A DNA stretch of 64,000 nt from the NCBI GenBank assembly GCA_963742305.1, contig CAVULN010000047.1:62001-126000 (forward strand), given 5' to 3'. This document shows positions 29,906-39,423 of this stretch, one piece after another. This stretch comes from Roseiarcus sp963742305 (GTDB taxonomy: Bacteria > Pseudomonadota > Alphaproteobacteria > Rhizobiales > Beijerinckiaceae). Position 1 is the stretch's first letter. Every line of letters begins with the position of its first letter. A program made the position numbers and the translations under genes. A model generated the notes under the pieces. The model was not told the DNA's origin. It worked only from the letters and a program-made list of their open reading frames with translations, and ran no database searches.

Positions 29906-31177
29906 ATGGCGCCACACCCAACCGCCGCGGCGCGCTCAGCGCCCCTACGCGCCGCGCTCGGCGCGGCTTCAGCCGCTTTCGCGCTCGCCATCGCGCTGCC
30001 GGCCTCGGCGGCGGACACGGCGCCGATCAAGATCGGCGTGATCGCCGAGGCGCAATCGGTCGCGGGCTCCTCGATCCCGCAAGCGGCCCAGCTCGCCGCC
30101 GACGAGATCAACGCCAAGGGCGGAATCGACGGGCGCAAGATCGAGATCGTCTCCTACGACAACCATTCGTCCTCCGCCGAATCGGTGCGCGCCTTCCAGC
30201 GCGCGGTGAGCGAGGATCACGTCAACGCGGTGATCGCGAGCTACATCAGCGAGGTGGTGCTGGCCCTCGAACCGTGGTCGGGGCGCCTGAAAACGGTCAT
30301 GATCACGCCCGGCGCGGCGTCCGACGTCATCACCCAGAACATCGCCAAGAACTATGAGCAGGAGAAATACGTCTTCCACGGCTACCTGACCTCGAGCGCG
30401 CTCGCGGGGCTCGTCTGCGACGCCGGCAAGGACATGCTGGTCGACGGCCTCAAGATGAAGACGGCGGTGATCATGAGCGAGGACGCCGCCTGGACGACGC
30501 CGCTCGACGCCGGCTACGAGGCCTGCCTGCCGAAGATCGGGCTCAAGGTTCTCGACCACATCCGCTTCTCGCCGGACACGACCGATTTCACCCCGATCTT
30601 CAACAAGATCGAGGGCGAGAAGCCGGACGTGATCATCACCGGCATCTCGCATGTCGGCACCCAGCCGACCGTGCAGTGGAAGAGCCAGCAGGTGCCGATC
30701 CCGATGTTCGGCATCTCATCGCAGGCGACCAACTCCACCTTCTGGAAGGACACCAACGGCGCGACCGAGGGCGTGATCTACCAGGGCGTGTCAGGTCCCG
30801 GCGTCGCGGTCACTCCCAAGACGCTGCCGTTCGTCGACGCGTTCTCCAAGAAGTTCGGCAACATGCCGTCCTATTGCGGCTACACCGCTTACGACGACGT
30901 CTACATGATCGCCGACGCGGTCAAGCGCGCCGGAAGCCTCGACAGCGACAAGCTCGTCGACGCGATGGAGAAGACCGACTACGTCGGCACGATCGGGCAT
31001 GTCGAGTTCCTGCCGAAGGGCAATCCCCATGTGCATGGGCTGAAGACCGGCAAGGGCTTCATCACCGGGCTCATGCTGCAATGGCAGAACGGCAAGCAGA
31101 TCAACATGTGGCCCGCCGAGCTCGCCAACGGCAAGCTCGAATTCCCGTCCTTCATCAAGATCGTCGCGGGCAAGTGA
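29906..31177 (+). CDS. Periplasmic binding protein of a HAAT-type ABC transporter
   Basis: The 423-residue protein has a signal peptide ending LPASAADTAPI and then IKIGVIAEAQSVAGSSIPQA, AAQLAADEINAKGGIDGRKI and IASYISEVVLALEPW, the type I periplasmic fold of the LivK/Peripla_BP_6 family. It captures the substrate and delivers it to the membrane partners encoded next. The start ATG 29906 is preceded by GGGAGG. Ligand unknown; the family includes amino acids, urea and aromatic compounds. A hairpin separates it from the permease genes. Confidence 0.9.
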   Translation: MAPHPTAAARSAPLRAALGAASAAFALAIALPASAADTAPIKIGVIAEAQSVAGSSIPQAAQLAADEINAKGGIDGRKIEIVSYDNHSSSAESVRAFQRAVSEDHVNAVIASYISEVVLALEPWSGRLKTVMITPGAASDVITQNIAKNYEQEKYVFHGYLTSSALAGLVCDAGKDMLVDGLKMKTAVIMSEDAAWTTPLDAGYEACLPKIGLKVLDHIRFSPDTTDFTPIFNKIEGEKPDVIITGISHVGTQPTVQWKSQQVPIPMFGISSQATNSTFWKDTNGATEGVIYQGVSGPGVAVTPKTLPFVDAFSKKFGNMPSYCGYTAYDDVYMIADAVKRAGSLDSDKLVDAMEKTDYVGTIGHVEFLPKGNPHVHGLKTGKGFITGLMLQWQNGKQINMWPAELANGKLEFPSFIKIVAGK

Positions 31178-31188
31178 CCGCGGGCGAA

Positions 31189-31226
31189 CCCGCCGCCGTC
31201 CAGGATTAGCGGCTCAAGGCGGCGGG
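31189..31226 (+). promoter_or_regulatory. Hairpin between binding-protein and permease genes
   Basis: CCCGCCGCC and GGCGGCGGG form a nine-base-pair GC stem around a 20-base loop, directly after the binding-protein stop and before the permease start. Such structures commonly stop part of transcription or stabilise the upstream message, so that more binding protein than permease is made. Confidence 0.55.
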
Positions 31227-31233
31227 CCGCTCG

Positions 31234-32110
31234 ATGCTGTTCTGGCAGATCCTGATCGACGGCTTCGCGATCTCTTCGCTCTACGCCCTGGGCGCGACCG
31301 GCTTCACCCTGATTTTCGGGGTGACCGGGGTGCTCAACCTCTCCCATGGGGCGATCATGGTTGCGGCCGCGGTCGCCGCCTGGGCGGCCTCCGGGGATCT
31401 GGGGGCGGGCGCCTATCTCGCCGCGGCGTTCGGCGTCGTGGTTGCGCTCCTGCTCGCGCTCGCGACCTACTACCTCATCGTCCGGCGCCTGCAATTGTCG
31501 CGCGCGGTGCGCGAGGAGGAGAAAGAGATCTTCATCCTCACCGCGACGCTGCTCTGGGGCATCATGATCCAGGAGGCGATCGCCTATCTCTTCACCAACA
31601 ACGCCAAGACCGTGCTGCCGATCGTCGACGGGGTGGTGAGGATCCTCGGAGTCCGCACGCCGGCGAACGAGATTTTCACCGCGTTCGTCTGCTGGGCGAC
31701 GATCGGAGGCCTGTGGCTGTTCGTCAACCGGACGAGGGCCGGGAAGGCGGTGCTCGCCGCATCGATAAATCCGCGCGGCGTGACCCTGCTCGGCATCGAG
31801 CTCTCGACCGTTTATGTCGGCGTATGGGCGATCTACGGCGACGCTGGCGGGCGTCGCCGGCGTGCTGCTCGGCATGTTCCTGGGCGTTTCCTCCTATAGC
31901 GCCGGGCCGCTGACCGCGAGCGCGTTCTCGATCGTCGTGCTCGGCGGGCTCGGCAGCGTCTCGGGCTCGCTGATCGCGGCTTACGTCGTCGGCTATCTCG
32001 AGACGCTCACCGCCTATCTCATTTCGCCGGCCTATCGCGCGATCCCCGCCCTCCTGCTCCTGGTCGCGGTGATGTACGTGCGCCCGCGCGGGCTCATGGG
32101 CAGGCGATAA
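31234..32110 (+). CDS. HAAT-type ABC transporter permease, LivH-like, one frameshift
   Basis: The protein starts MLFWQILIDGFAISSLYALG and contains FTLIFGVTGVLNLSHGAIM and the coupling helix AASINPRGVTLLGIE. One extra A near 31835 breaks the frame inside VGVWAI-SATLAGVAGVL; the second part ends in ALLLLVAVMYVRPRGLMGRR. Corrected length is about 291 residues. It is the first permease of the second transporter and is followed three bases later by the LivM-like gene. Confidence 0.88.
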
Positions 32111-32113
32111 GCC

Positions 32114-33043
32114 ATGCTGCGCCGCGCGCTTCTGTCCCCGCCGGTTCTGATCGGCCTGGCCGTGGCCCTGATCGCGGCGACGCTGCCGCTTGCCGTCTCG
32201 GGCTACGTGCTGGGGCTGCTCACGATCGCCTATTACTTCGGCGTATTCTCGATGGCCTGGGACCTCCTGTTCGGTTTCGCCAACGAGGTGAACTTCGGCC
32301 CGACCTTCCTGATCGGCCTCGGCGCCTACACCGCCGGCATCCTCGACAGCCTTTATCAGCCGCCGATCGCGGTCTGCGTCGCGGCGGGGGTGCTGGCGGC
32401 GATGATCGGCGGGCTCGTGCTCGCCTTGCCCGCATTGAGGGTCCGCGGACCCTATTTCGGCCTTACGACCCTGGTCGCCGTCCTCATCCTGCAGAACTTC
32501 ATCGTCGTCGCGGCGGGCCTGACCGGCGGCGAGATCGGCCTTACGATTCCGGACGTCATTTCGATCAGCGACAAGGTCAATTACTGGATCGCGCTCGGCT
32601 TCATGAGCGTGAGCGCGGCGATCCTCTACGGGCTCACCCGCTCGCCGGTCGGCCTGATCCTGCAGGCGAGCGGGCAGGATCCGGTGCAGGCCGGCGCGCT
32701 CGGGTTCAACGTCGTCAAGCACAAGCTTGCGGCGTTCCTGGTCAGCGCGTTCTTTTCCGGACTCGCCGGCGCGCTTATGGCCTTCTACCTCGGCACGGCG
32801 TCGGTCGGAACCTTTGTCGACATCACCGTCGGGGTGCAGGTGATCATCGGCGCGGTGCTCGGCGGACGGCGGACCATTCTCGGCGCCGTGCTCGGCGCGG
32901 TGTTTCTGGTGGCGCTCGGCGAGACGTTACGGCCGCTCGGCGACCTCGCGACCTTCATCGTCTCGGCCGTTGCGCTCATTGTCGTTCTCTTCTTCCCGGC
33001 CGGCCTCCTCGGCATGGTCAAGGGCGCGCGGGAGGCGACATGA
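32114..33043 (+). CDS. HAAT-type ABC transporter permease, LivM-like
   Basis: This 309-residue inner-membrane protein contains AWDLLFGFANEVNFGPTFLI, ALPALRVRGPYFGLTTLVAV and the coupling segment LQASGQDPVQAGALGFNVVK, all typical of LivM-type permeases. It overlaps the following fused ATPase gene by four bases (ATGA), showing tight coupling. Confidence 0.9.
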   Translation: MLRRALLSPPVLIGLAVALIAATLPLAVSGYVLGLLTIAYYFGVFSMAWDLLFGFANEVNFGPTFLIGLGAYTAGILDSLYQPPIAVCVAAGVLAAMIGGLVLALPALRVRGPYFGLTTLVAVLILQNFIVVAAGLTGGEIGLTIPDVISISDKVNYWIALGFMSVSAAILYGLTRSPVGLILQASGQDPVQAGALGFNVVKHKLAAFLVSAFFSGLAGALMAFYLGTASVGTFVDITVGVQVIIGAVLGGRRTILGAVLGAVFLVALGETLRPLGDLATFIVSAVALIVVLFFPAGLLGMVKGAREAT

Positions 33044-34509
33044 GCGAGCCCAGGCTCGAGGTCAGAGGCCTGCAGAAGCGGTTCGGCGGCCTGACCGCCG
33101 TCAAGGATGTGAGCTTCTCCGTCCACGCGGGCGAAATTCTCGGACTCATCGGGCCGAACGGATCGGGCAAGTCGACGGTGATGAAGTCGATCCTCGGCGT
33201 CGAACGGCCAGACGGCGGATCGGTTCGCGTCGATCAGCAGGAGGTTTCGGGCTGGCCGCCACACCGGATCGCGCGGCTCGGCGTCGGCATGGTGTTCCAG
33301 CATTCGCGTCCGCTGCATCGGCAGACGGTCCTCGAGAACATCCTGCTCGGGCTCTTGCCCGATCGGCTGCTCCATGTGCTTCCCGCCGCCGCGACGGACG
33401 CGCGGGCGCGCGCGATCGCCGAGCGGGTCGGACTGACCGGCGTGCTGGGGCGACGCCCCGCGACGCTGCCCTTCGCCGACCTGCGCAGGATCGAGATCGC
33501 CAAGGCGATCGCGCGCGATCCCCAAATCGTGCTGATCGACGAGCCGTTCGCTGGCCTGACCGCGCGCGAGACGGCATCCTTCGCCAGGCTGATCACCGAA
33601 ATGCGCGACGACGGGCGCGCCGTCCTCATCGTCGACCACAATGTGAAAAGCATGGCCGCGCTGGTCGATCGCGTCTACGCCATGCATGTCGGGGAGAAGA
33701 TCGCCGAGGGCTCGGTTGAGCAAGTCATGGCGAACGAAACCGTGCGCAGGGTCTATCTGGGCGGCGCGCTGGAAACGGCGGCGCGGCCCGAGTTCGCGTT
33801 TCGCGACATTCAGACTCCATTTCTCGAGATCGAGAATCTGAGCGTCGTCTATGACAAGGCGCAGGCGCTCGAGAATGTCTCGCTGCATGTGCATCAGGGG
33901 GAATTCGTCGCCGTCGTCGGGCTGAACGGCGCCGGCAAGACGACGCTGTTCAACGCGGTCTCGGGCCTCCTCCCCTATTCAGGCGACGTCCGCCGGCAGG
34001 GACGGCCCTTGCGCGGCAGGACCGCCGCCAGAATCGCGCGCGAGGGAATCGTGCAGTCGCCGGAGGGCCGCGAGCTGTTCGGCGCCATGACGGTCAGCGA
34101 GAATCTCGACATGGGCGGGCACAGGCTCTCGGAGAAGGACAGGAGCGAGCGTTTGGAATGGCTGTTCGACCTGTTCCCGATCCTGCGCCAGCGACAGGGT
34201 CAGACGGCGGCGACCCTCTCCGGCGGCGAGCAGCAGATGCTGACCATCGCCCGCTCGCTTATGATGAAGCCCGACCTTTTGATCCTCGACGAGCCGACGC
34301 TCGGCCTCGCGCCTGTCATCATGGAGCAGATTTCGAAGGCGCTCGAGCGGCTCAGGCAATCGACCGACATGACGGTGCTGCTCGCCGAGCAGAACGTCAC
34401 ATTCGCGCTTCCGCACGCCGACCGCGTCTACGTGCTCGAACATGGCCGGATCGTCTGGGAGGGGGAGCCAGGCCGCTTCGCGGCGGAAGCGGGGGAGCGG
34501 TACCTGTAG
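33040..34509 (+). CDS. Fused double ATPase (LivG-LivF type) of the second HAAT transporter
   Basis: One 489-residue chain carries both ATPase domains that are normally separate proteins. The first half (about 1-235) has Walker A GPNGSGKST and Walker B VLIDEPFAGL, but the signature is degenerate (LPFADLRRIEIAKA instead of an LSGGQ-like motif). The second half (about 260-489) has Walker A GLNGAGKTT, a perfect LSGGEQQMLTIARSL and Walker B LLILDEPTLGLAP. There is no frameshift, so the fusion is real in this sequence. The whole operon is binding protein, two permeases, fused ATPases. Confidence 0.92.
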   Translation: MSEPRLEVRGLQKRFGGLTAVKDVSFSVHAGEILGLIGPNGSGKSTVMKSILGVERPDGGSVRVDQQEVSGWPPHRIARLGVGMVFQHSRPLHRQTVLENILLGLLPDRLLHVLPAAATDARARAIAERVGLTGVLGRRPATLPFADLRRIEIAKAIARDPQIVLIDEPFAGLTARETASFARLITEMRDDGRAVLIVDHNVKSMAALVDRVYAMHVGEKIAEGSVEQVMANETVRRVYLGGALETAARPEFAFRDIQTPFLEIENLSVVYDKAQALENVSLHVHQGEFVAVVGLNGAGKTTLFNAVSGLLPYSGDVRRQGRPLRGRTAARIAREGIVQSPEGRELFGAMTVSENLDMGGHRLSEKDRSERLEWLFDLFPILRQRQGQTAATLSGGEQQMLTIARSLMMKPDLLILDEPTLGLAPVIMEQISKALERLRQSTDMTVLLAEQNVTFALPHADRVYVLEHGRIVWEGEPGRFAAEAGERYL

Positions 34510-34521
34510 TTTAGGCGCCGG

Positions 34522-35421
34522 TCACAGCGCCTCGGTCAGCTCGATCTCCTCGCCGCGGCCGCTGCGGTTGTCGACGACGACGATGGCGACGCCGCTCAGG
34601 ACGATGAGTGCAATCCCGGCGAGCGCCAGCCCATTCGGCAGCGCGCCGAAGACGATGAGCCCCGACAGCACCGCCCAGACCGCGAAGCTGTAGAAGAAGG
34701 GCGCGACCGCCGCGGTCCGGCCGAGCCGGTAGGCGAGAAGGACGCCGGCGTGGCCGAAAGTGACGAACAAGCCGGCAAGGGTGAGAAAGGCCAGATGCCA
34801 TCCGGCCGGCGCCCGCCAGCTCTCGAAGCCGACCGACATGAGACCCGACGCCAGCATCACCATCACATTGGTCCCGAAGGTCATGACCATGACCGGAATG
34901 CGCGCCGGCGCCGCCCGCCCGGCAAGATCGCGCGCCGCAATCAGAACCGCGGACGCGAAGGCGAACAGGGCCGCGGGCGAAATCCCGGCGGGCCCCGGCT
35001 GGGCGACCAGAAAGGCGCCGGCGAAGCCGATCAGAGCCAGCGCGACCCGCGCGGCGCCGACCCTCTCGCGCATGAGGAAAGCGACGGCCAGGATCAGGAT
35101 CAGCGGCGCGGTCTGGAGAATGGCGACCGCATCGGCGATCAGCATCCGGGACAGCGCGATGATGTAGCAGAGCACGCTCAGCGTCTCGCACCCGGCCCGC
35201 AGGAGCGCGCGAGGATCGAGCGCGGAGGAAATGGCGCGCCAGTCCCCGAGCGGAATGAGCAGAAGGCCGCAGGCCACAGCGGCCGCGACGCCGCGCAGGA
35301 AGAGCACCTCGAAAGGCGGAAGGTCGGCGGTGGTCAACTTCATGAAGCTGTCGCCGACGACGAAAGAGGCGGTTCCGGCGAGCATCGCGGCCACGCCGCC
35401 GAGATTCGAGGTTCTGCGCAT
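34522..35421 (-). CDS. EamA/DMT-family membrane transporter
   Basis: The 299-residue protein has ten hydrophobic segments in two repeats, beginning MRRTSNLGGVAAMLAGTAS and containing SFMKLTTADLPPFEVLFLRG, the N-terminal EamA signature. Such proteins export small metabolites or act as permeases of unknown substrate. The gene is convergent with the fused ATPase gene (12-base gap). It lies downstream of the NDUFAF6-like gene on the same strand, with about 90 bases between them. Confidence 0.88.
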   Translation of the reverse strand: MRRTSNLGGVAAMLAGTASFVVGDSFMKLTTADLPPFEVLFLRGVAAAVACGLLLIPLGDWRAISSALDPRALLRAGCETLSVLCYIIALSRMLIADAVAILQTAPLILILAVAFLMRERVGAARVALALIGFAGAFLVAQPGPAGISPAALFAFASAVLIAARDLAGRAAPARIPVMVMTFGTNVMVMLASGLMSVGFESWRAPAGWHLAFLTLAGLFVTFGHAGVLLAYRLGRTAAVAPFFYSFAVWAVLSGLIVFGALPNGLALAGIALIVLSGVAIVVVDNRSGRGEEIELTEAL

Positions 35422-35512
35422 GAGGGCGGCAGTGTAGGCCGCGGTCTTTTCCGCGAACACGGCGGAAAAAGGCGGTTTCAACCTTATCCTCGACAAATGA
35501 GAGGCGCGGCCC

Positions 35513-36386
35513 TCACCGCGCCCGCGCCCAGCGCCAGATCGCCCATTGGCGGCGGAGCGGCGAGGCTTCGCAGACGGCGTCGAAGGGGCGACGGCCGTTG
35601 TGGTCGAGCCGGTCGAGATCGAGCCGCAGCGGCGCAAGCGGAACGAACGCCGGCAGGATCGCCGGGCCCGAAATCTCTCAGCCGGCGCTCGGCCTCGGCG
35701 AGGTGCTCGCGCGCCAGGGCCCTGAGTTCCGCGCAGGCCGCAATGACGCCGGAGCTTGGACGGCGGACGTCGAAATCGGCGGCGCTCGCTCCATGGCGGG
35801 CCGCGACGTCGGTCGGGATCAGGGTCGGCGCCGATCCGGCCTTGAACGGCAGCTCGATGAGGCGCCTCGTCAGCGCCAGCGCCATTCCGGCGGGCGCGTG
35901 CGCCTCCGCCCGGTCGAGGTCCTGTCCGCCCGCCGCGATCCGCGCCGCGAGCCTCAGCCGCGCGCCCTCGCTCTCGTCGGCGAAGGCATGGAAGGCGGCG
36001 AGGTTGAAATCGTCCTGCGGCGCGATCTCCTGGAGCCGGGCGTCCAGCATCGCGTCGAGCCACGCCCGCGGCAGCGCGTAAGCCTCGATCGCCGCGCCGA
36101 GCGCGAGCGCGACCGGATTGCCGGCCGCTTCGTCCGGCCGCTCGCCGGCGATCGCCTCCCGCCACCAGGCGAGCCGCATCGCCGCCGGATTGGGATCGCG
36201 CGCGCGCTTCAGCGCATGACGGATTTCGGCGTCGAACGCCGCGAGCGCCGCAAGGCCGTCGCGGGCGCTGGTCTCCGCATAGAGCGAGCCCAGCCACTGG
36301 TCGCGGGCCTGCGCCCGGGCGAGCGCGGCGCAATGCCGATAGGCCTCCGCGAGCGGGCCCAGGCCCGGCGGGGCACGTTGGGTCAC
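35513..36386 (-). CDS. Squalene/phytoene-synthase-fold protein, NDUFAF6-like, one frameshift
   Basis: From GTG 36386 the sequence reads YRHCAALARAQARDQWLGSL and continues ARDPNPAAMRLAWWREAIAG, characteristic of the synthase-fold proteins to which mitochondrial NDUFAF6 (C8orf38) belongs. An extra base near 35665 breaks the C-terminal end; restored it finishes RRQWAIWRWARAR at TGA 35513-35515, about 290 residues. The aspartate-rich motifs of true squalene synthases are not evident. It overlaps the NDUFAF3-like gene, and both follow secDF-yajC. In eukaryotes both relatives help assemble respiratory complex I; a similar bacterial role is inferred. Confidence 0.75.
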
Positions 36387-36781
36387 GGCGCGGCGATGAG
36401 CGCGGCCGCGACGCGGCGGCCTTCCGCCTGCATCACATTGTAGACACGGAGCGCGGGACCCGTCGCCATCGCTTCGAAGCGAAGGCCCGCGCGAGCGAGC
36501 GCGGTTCGCGACGCTTGCGGAATCGGCGCCATCCGCTCGCCCGTCCCAACCACAAGAAACTCGATCGAGCCCGGGCTCTCGGCGCATTCCGCCAGGACGG
36601 GCGCGAGCGTGATCGGATCGAGAGCCTCGACGCTGGTCGCGGCCAAAGCCCGGACGCCCCTTGGGGTCGCCAGGATCGAGCCTTCGTGCCGCATGCCGGC
36701 GAAAGCGAAGGCGCGAGCCCCATGCGCCGCGATCGGATGGCTGCCGGGCGCGAACGCGGGCGCTGGCCGCGCCTCGCTCAC
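36383..36781 (-). CDS. Mth938-like (DUF498) protein, NDUFAF3-like
   Basis: The 132-residue protein has the compact beta-alpha fold pattern of Mth938-domain proteins: HEGSILATPRGVRALAATSV, GSIEFLVVGTGERMAPIPQ, FEAMATGPALRVYNVMQAEG and RRVAAALIA. Mitochondrial NDUFAF3 is its relative and works with NDUFAF4 and NDUFAF6 in complex I assembly. It overlaps secF by four bases upstream and the NDUFAF6-like gene by four bases downstream, so it is in the middle of a coupled operon. Confidence 0.85.
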   Translation of the reverse strand: MSEARPAPAFAPGSHPIAAHGARAFAFAGMRHEGSILATPRGVRALAATSVEALDPITLAPVLAECAESPGSIEFLVVGTGERMAPIPQASRTALARAGLRFEAMATGPALRVYNVMQAEGRRVAAALIAAP

Positions 36782-37747
36782 GCCTTCTCCTTCGCCTTCA
36801 CGCCTTTCACATCCGCGCCGGCGATGTCCTTCTCTCGCATCCTGTCGAAGGTGTCGGCGCGCACGCCCATGTAAATGAGCATCGGCGAGCAGATGAAGAT
36901 CGAGGAATAGGTCGCGACGAAGATGCCCCAGATCATCGCCGCCGAGAACGAGCGGATGACGTGGCCGCCGAGGAAGAACAGCGCCAGCAGCGCGAGAAAC
37001 ACGGTCGTCGCCGTCATGATGGTGCGCGGCAGCACGGCGTTGATCGACATGTCGATGATTTCGGCGGTCGACAGGCGCTTGTATTTACGCATCACCTCGC
37101 GGATCCGGTCGAGCACCACCACCGTCTCGTTGAGCGAGTAGCCGACGATGGTGAGGATCGCGGCGATCGAGGTCTGGTTGAACTCGAGCTGGGTGACGCA
37201 GAAGAAGCCGACCGTCAGCAGAAGATCGTGCATCGTGCCGATGATCGCCCCGACCGCGAACTGCCACTCGAAGCGGAACCACAAATAGGTCAGGACCGCG
37301 ATGATGGCGACGACCACGCCGAGGGTGCCGCGCTGGACGAGCTCGGCGGAAACGGTCGGGCCCACCGAATTGACGCTGCGGAACTCATAATCGGCGCCGA
37401 ACGGCGTCCTTGAGCTTGGCGATCGCGGTCTGCTGGCCGGCGTCGCCGCCCGGCTGCACGTTCAACTTGAGGATGACATCCGATTCCCCGCCGATCCGCT
37501 GGACTTCGACGGGTCCCAGGCCGAGGCCCTCGGCCTTGGCCCGAACCCCGGCGATATCGGCCGGGCCGCTTTTGGCGCGCATGTCGACCTGGGTGCCGCC
37601 CGCGAAGTCGATGCCGAAATTCATGCCCACGAACAGGAACATGAGGACCGAGACGATCGACAGGAACGCCGACAGGGGATAGCTCACGCGGCGGAACCGC
37701 ATGAAGCCGAACTTGGTGTTCTCGGGCGCGAGCCGAAGCAGTTTCAT
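36778..37747 (-). CDS. secF: Protein translocase subunit SecF, one frameshift
   Basis: SecF with SecD uses the proton gradient to help pull secreted proteins through SecYEG. The N-terminus reads MKLLRLAPENTKFGFMRFRR and GMNFGIDFAGGTQVDMRAKS. One extra base near 37397 shifts the frame between KLKDA and FGADYEFRSV; the second part holds ILTIVGYSLNETVVVLDRIR and the six-helix membrane domain. Corrected length is about 323 residues. Because SecF matters strongly for growth, this frameshift is most likely a sequence error. Confidence 0.93.
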
Positions 37748-37778
37748 GCCGCAAGTCCCGTTGTGCGCCTGGCCCCGC

Positions 37779-39368
37779 TCATATCGGCAGGGTCTTCGGC
37801 CGCGACCGGTGATACCAGAGCGCGATCATCATGCGGGTCATGGTGACCGCGGTGATCACCGAGGTCAGAATCCCTAGGCCCAGCGAGACGGCGAAGCCGC
37901 GCACCGCGCCCGAGCCGAACAGATAGAGAATGACCGCCGCCACGAACATCGTGACGTTGGAATCGACGATGGTCGCGAAGGCGCGGCGGAAGCCGGCGTC
38001 GAGAGCGGATATGACCGAACGGCCGAGATGCGCCTCCTCGCGGATGCGCTCGTAGATCAGCACGTTCGAATCGACCGCCATGCCGATGGTGAACACGATG
38101 CCGGCGATGCCGGGCAGGGTCAGCGTCGCGCCGAGCAGCACCATCGAGGCGAAGATGAGCAGAATGTGCACCGCGAGCGCGAGATCGGCGAACACGCCGA
38201 AAATGCCGTAGGTCGCGATCATGTAGACGACGACCAGCGCGGCGCCGACATACGCGGCGCGCTTGCCCGCGTCGATCGAGTCCTGGCCGAGCCCCGGTCC
38301 GACGGTGCGCTCCTCGATCACGGTGAGCTTGGCCGGCAGCGCGCCGGCGCGTAGCAGGATCGCCAGGCTCGAAGCCTCCTCAAGACTGAAATTGCCGGTG
38401 ATCTGTCCGGTGCCCCCGGTGATCGGCGAGCGGATGACCGGCGCCGAAATGACCTTGCCGTCGAGCACGATGGCGAACGGACGGCCGACGTTTTCCGACG
38501 TCACCCGGCCGAACTTCTGGCCCCCGCGCAGGTTGAAGCGGAACGTGACATCCGGCTCGCCCGTCTGCTGGTCGAAGCTCTGCTGGGCGTCGACCAGGTC
38601 CTCGCCGTCGACCATGACGCGCTTCTCGACCTCAATCGAGCCGCCGCCCTTCTGCATCGGCAGCGTCTCCACCTCGTTCGGCGGCTCTCCCGGTTGAGCG
38701 ACCAGGCGGAACTCGAGCTTGGCGGTCTGGCCGATCATGTTTTTGAGCGCCGTCGTATCCTGGCTGCCGGGCGCCTCGATCAGCACGCGGTTCGGGCCCT
38801 GCTGCTGGATCAGGGTCTCCTTGGTGCCCATCGCGTTGATGCGGCGGTTCAGGACTTCGATCGATTGCCCGACCGCGTGGCGCACCTTGTCGGCGATGGC
38901 CGCGTCGGTCAGCGTCAGCCGGACCCCGTCGGGGGTCTGCGTCACGTCGAGCGTGCGCCCGTTTCCTCCCGCGAGCGGACCGCCGATCGGCTGGCTCAGC
39001 GAACCCAGGACCTCGTACGCCTTGGCGCGCTCGGCCGCGTCGGCGATGCGGACGACAACCCCGCGCGGCTCGACCGAGATGCCCCCCGAAATGGCGATCT
39101 TGCCCTCGCGCAGTTTCTGCCGCACGTCGTCGCGCAGCGCCTCGACCTGGCTCTTGATCACCGAGGGGGTGTCGACCTCCATCAACAGATAGGCGCCGCC
39201 CTGCAGGTCGAGGCCAAGCACGATCTGGCGCAGCGGAATGAAGCTCGGGAACCGCGCGGCAAGGGCCTCGACCGTCTGAGCCGGCATGAAGCTTGGCACG
39301 ATAATCAGCACCGCGGCCGCGACGAGCGCCAGGACGGAGGCCAATTTCCAGTTCGCGAAACGGAGCAT
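37779..39368 (-). CDS. secD: Protein translocase subunit SecD
   Basis: The 529-residue protein starts with one membrane helix (LASVLALVAAAVLIIVPSFM), then GLDLQGGAYLLMEVD, the periplasmic P1 region, and five C-terminal helices with GVVFTIGMAVDSNVLIYER-like sequence (here FTIGMAVDSNVLIYERIREE). Together with SecF and YajC it forms the auxiliary complex of the Sec translocon in the inner membrane. The gene lies 31 bases upstream of secF and 55 bases downstream of yajC. Confidence 0.97.
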   Translation of the reverse strand: MLRFANWKLASVLALVAAAVLIIVPSFMPAQTVEALAARFPSFIPLRQIVLGLDLQGGAYLLMEVDTPSVIKSQVEALRDDVRQKLREGKIAISGGISVEPRGVVVRIADAAERAKAYEVLGSLSQPIGGPLAGGNGRTLDVTQTPDGVRLTLTDAAIADKVRHAVGQSIEVLNRRINAMGTKETLIQQQGPNRVLIEAPGSQDTTALKNMIGQTAKLEFRLVAQPGEPPNEVETLPMQKGGGSIEVEKRVMVDGEDLVDAQQSFDQQTGEPDVTFRFNLRGGQKFGRVTSENVGRPFAIVLDGKVISAPVIRSPITGGTGQITGNFSLEEASSLAILLRAGALPAKLTVIEERTVGPGLGQDSIDAGKRAAYVGAALVVVYMIATYGIFGVFADLALAVHILLIFASMVLLGATLTLPGIAGIVFTIGMAVDSNVLIYERIREEAHLGRSVISALDAGFRRAFATIVDSNVTMFVAAVILYLFGSGAVRGFAVSLGLGILTSVITAVTMTRMMIALWYHRSRPKTLPI

Positions 39369-39423
39369 CAGGCTTTCTATCTCGGAGGAGACTTAACTCG
39401 CGCCCGGAAGCCGGGTCGGCCCC

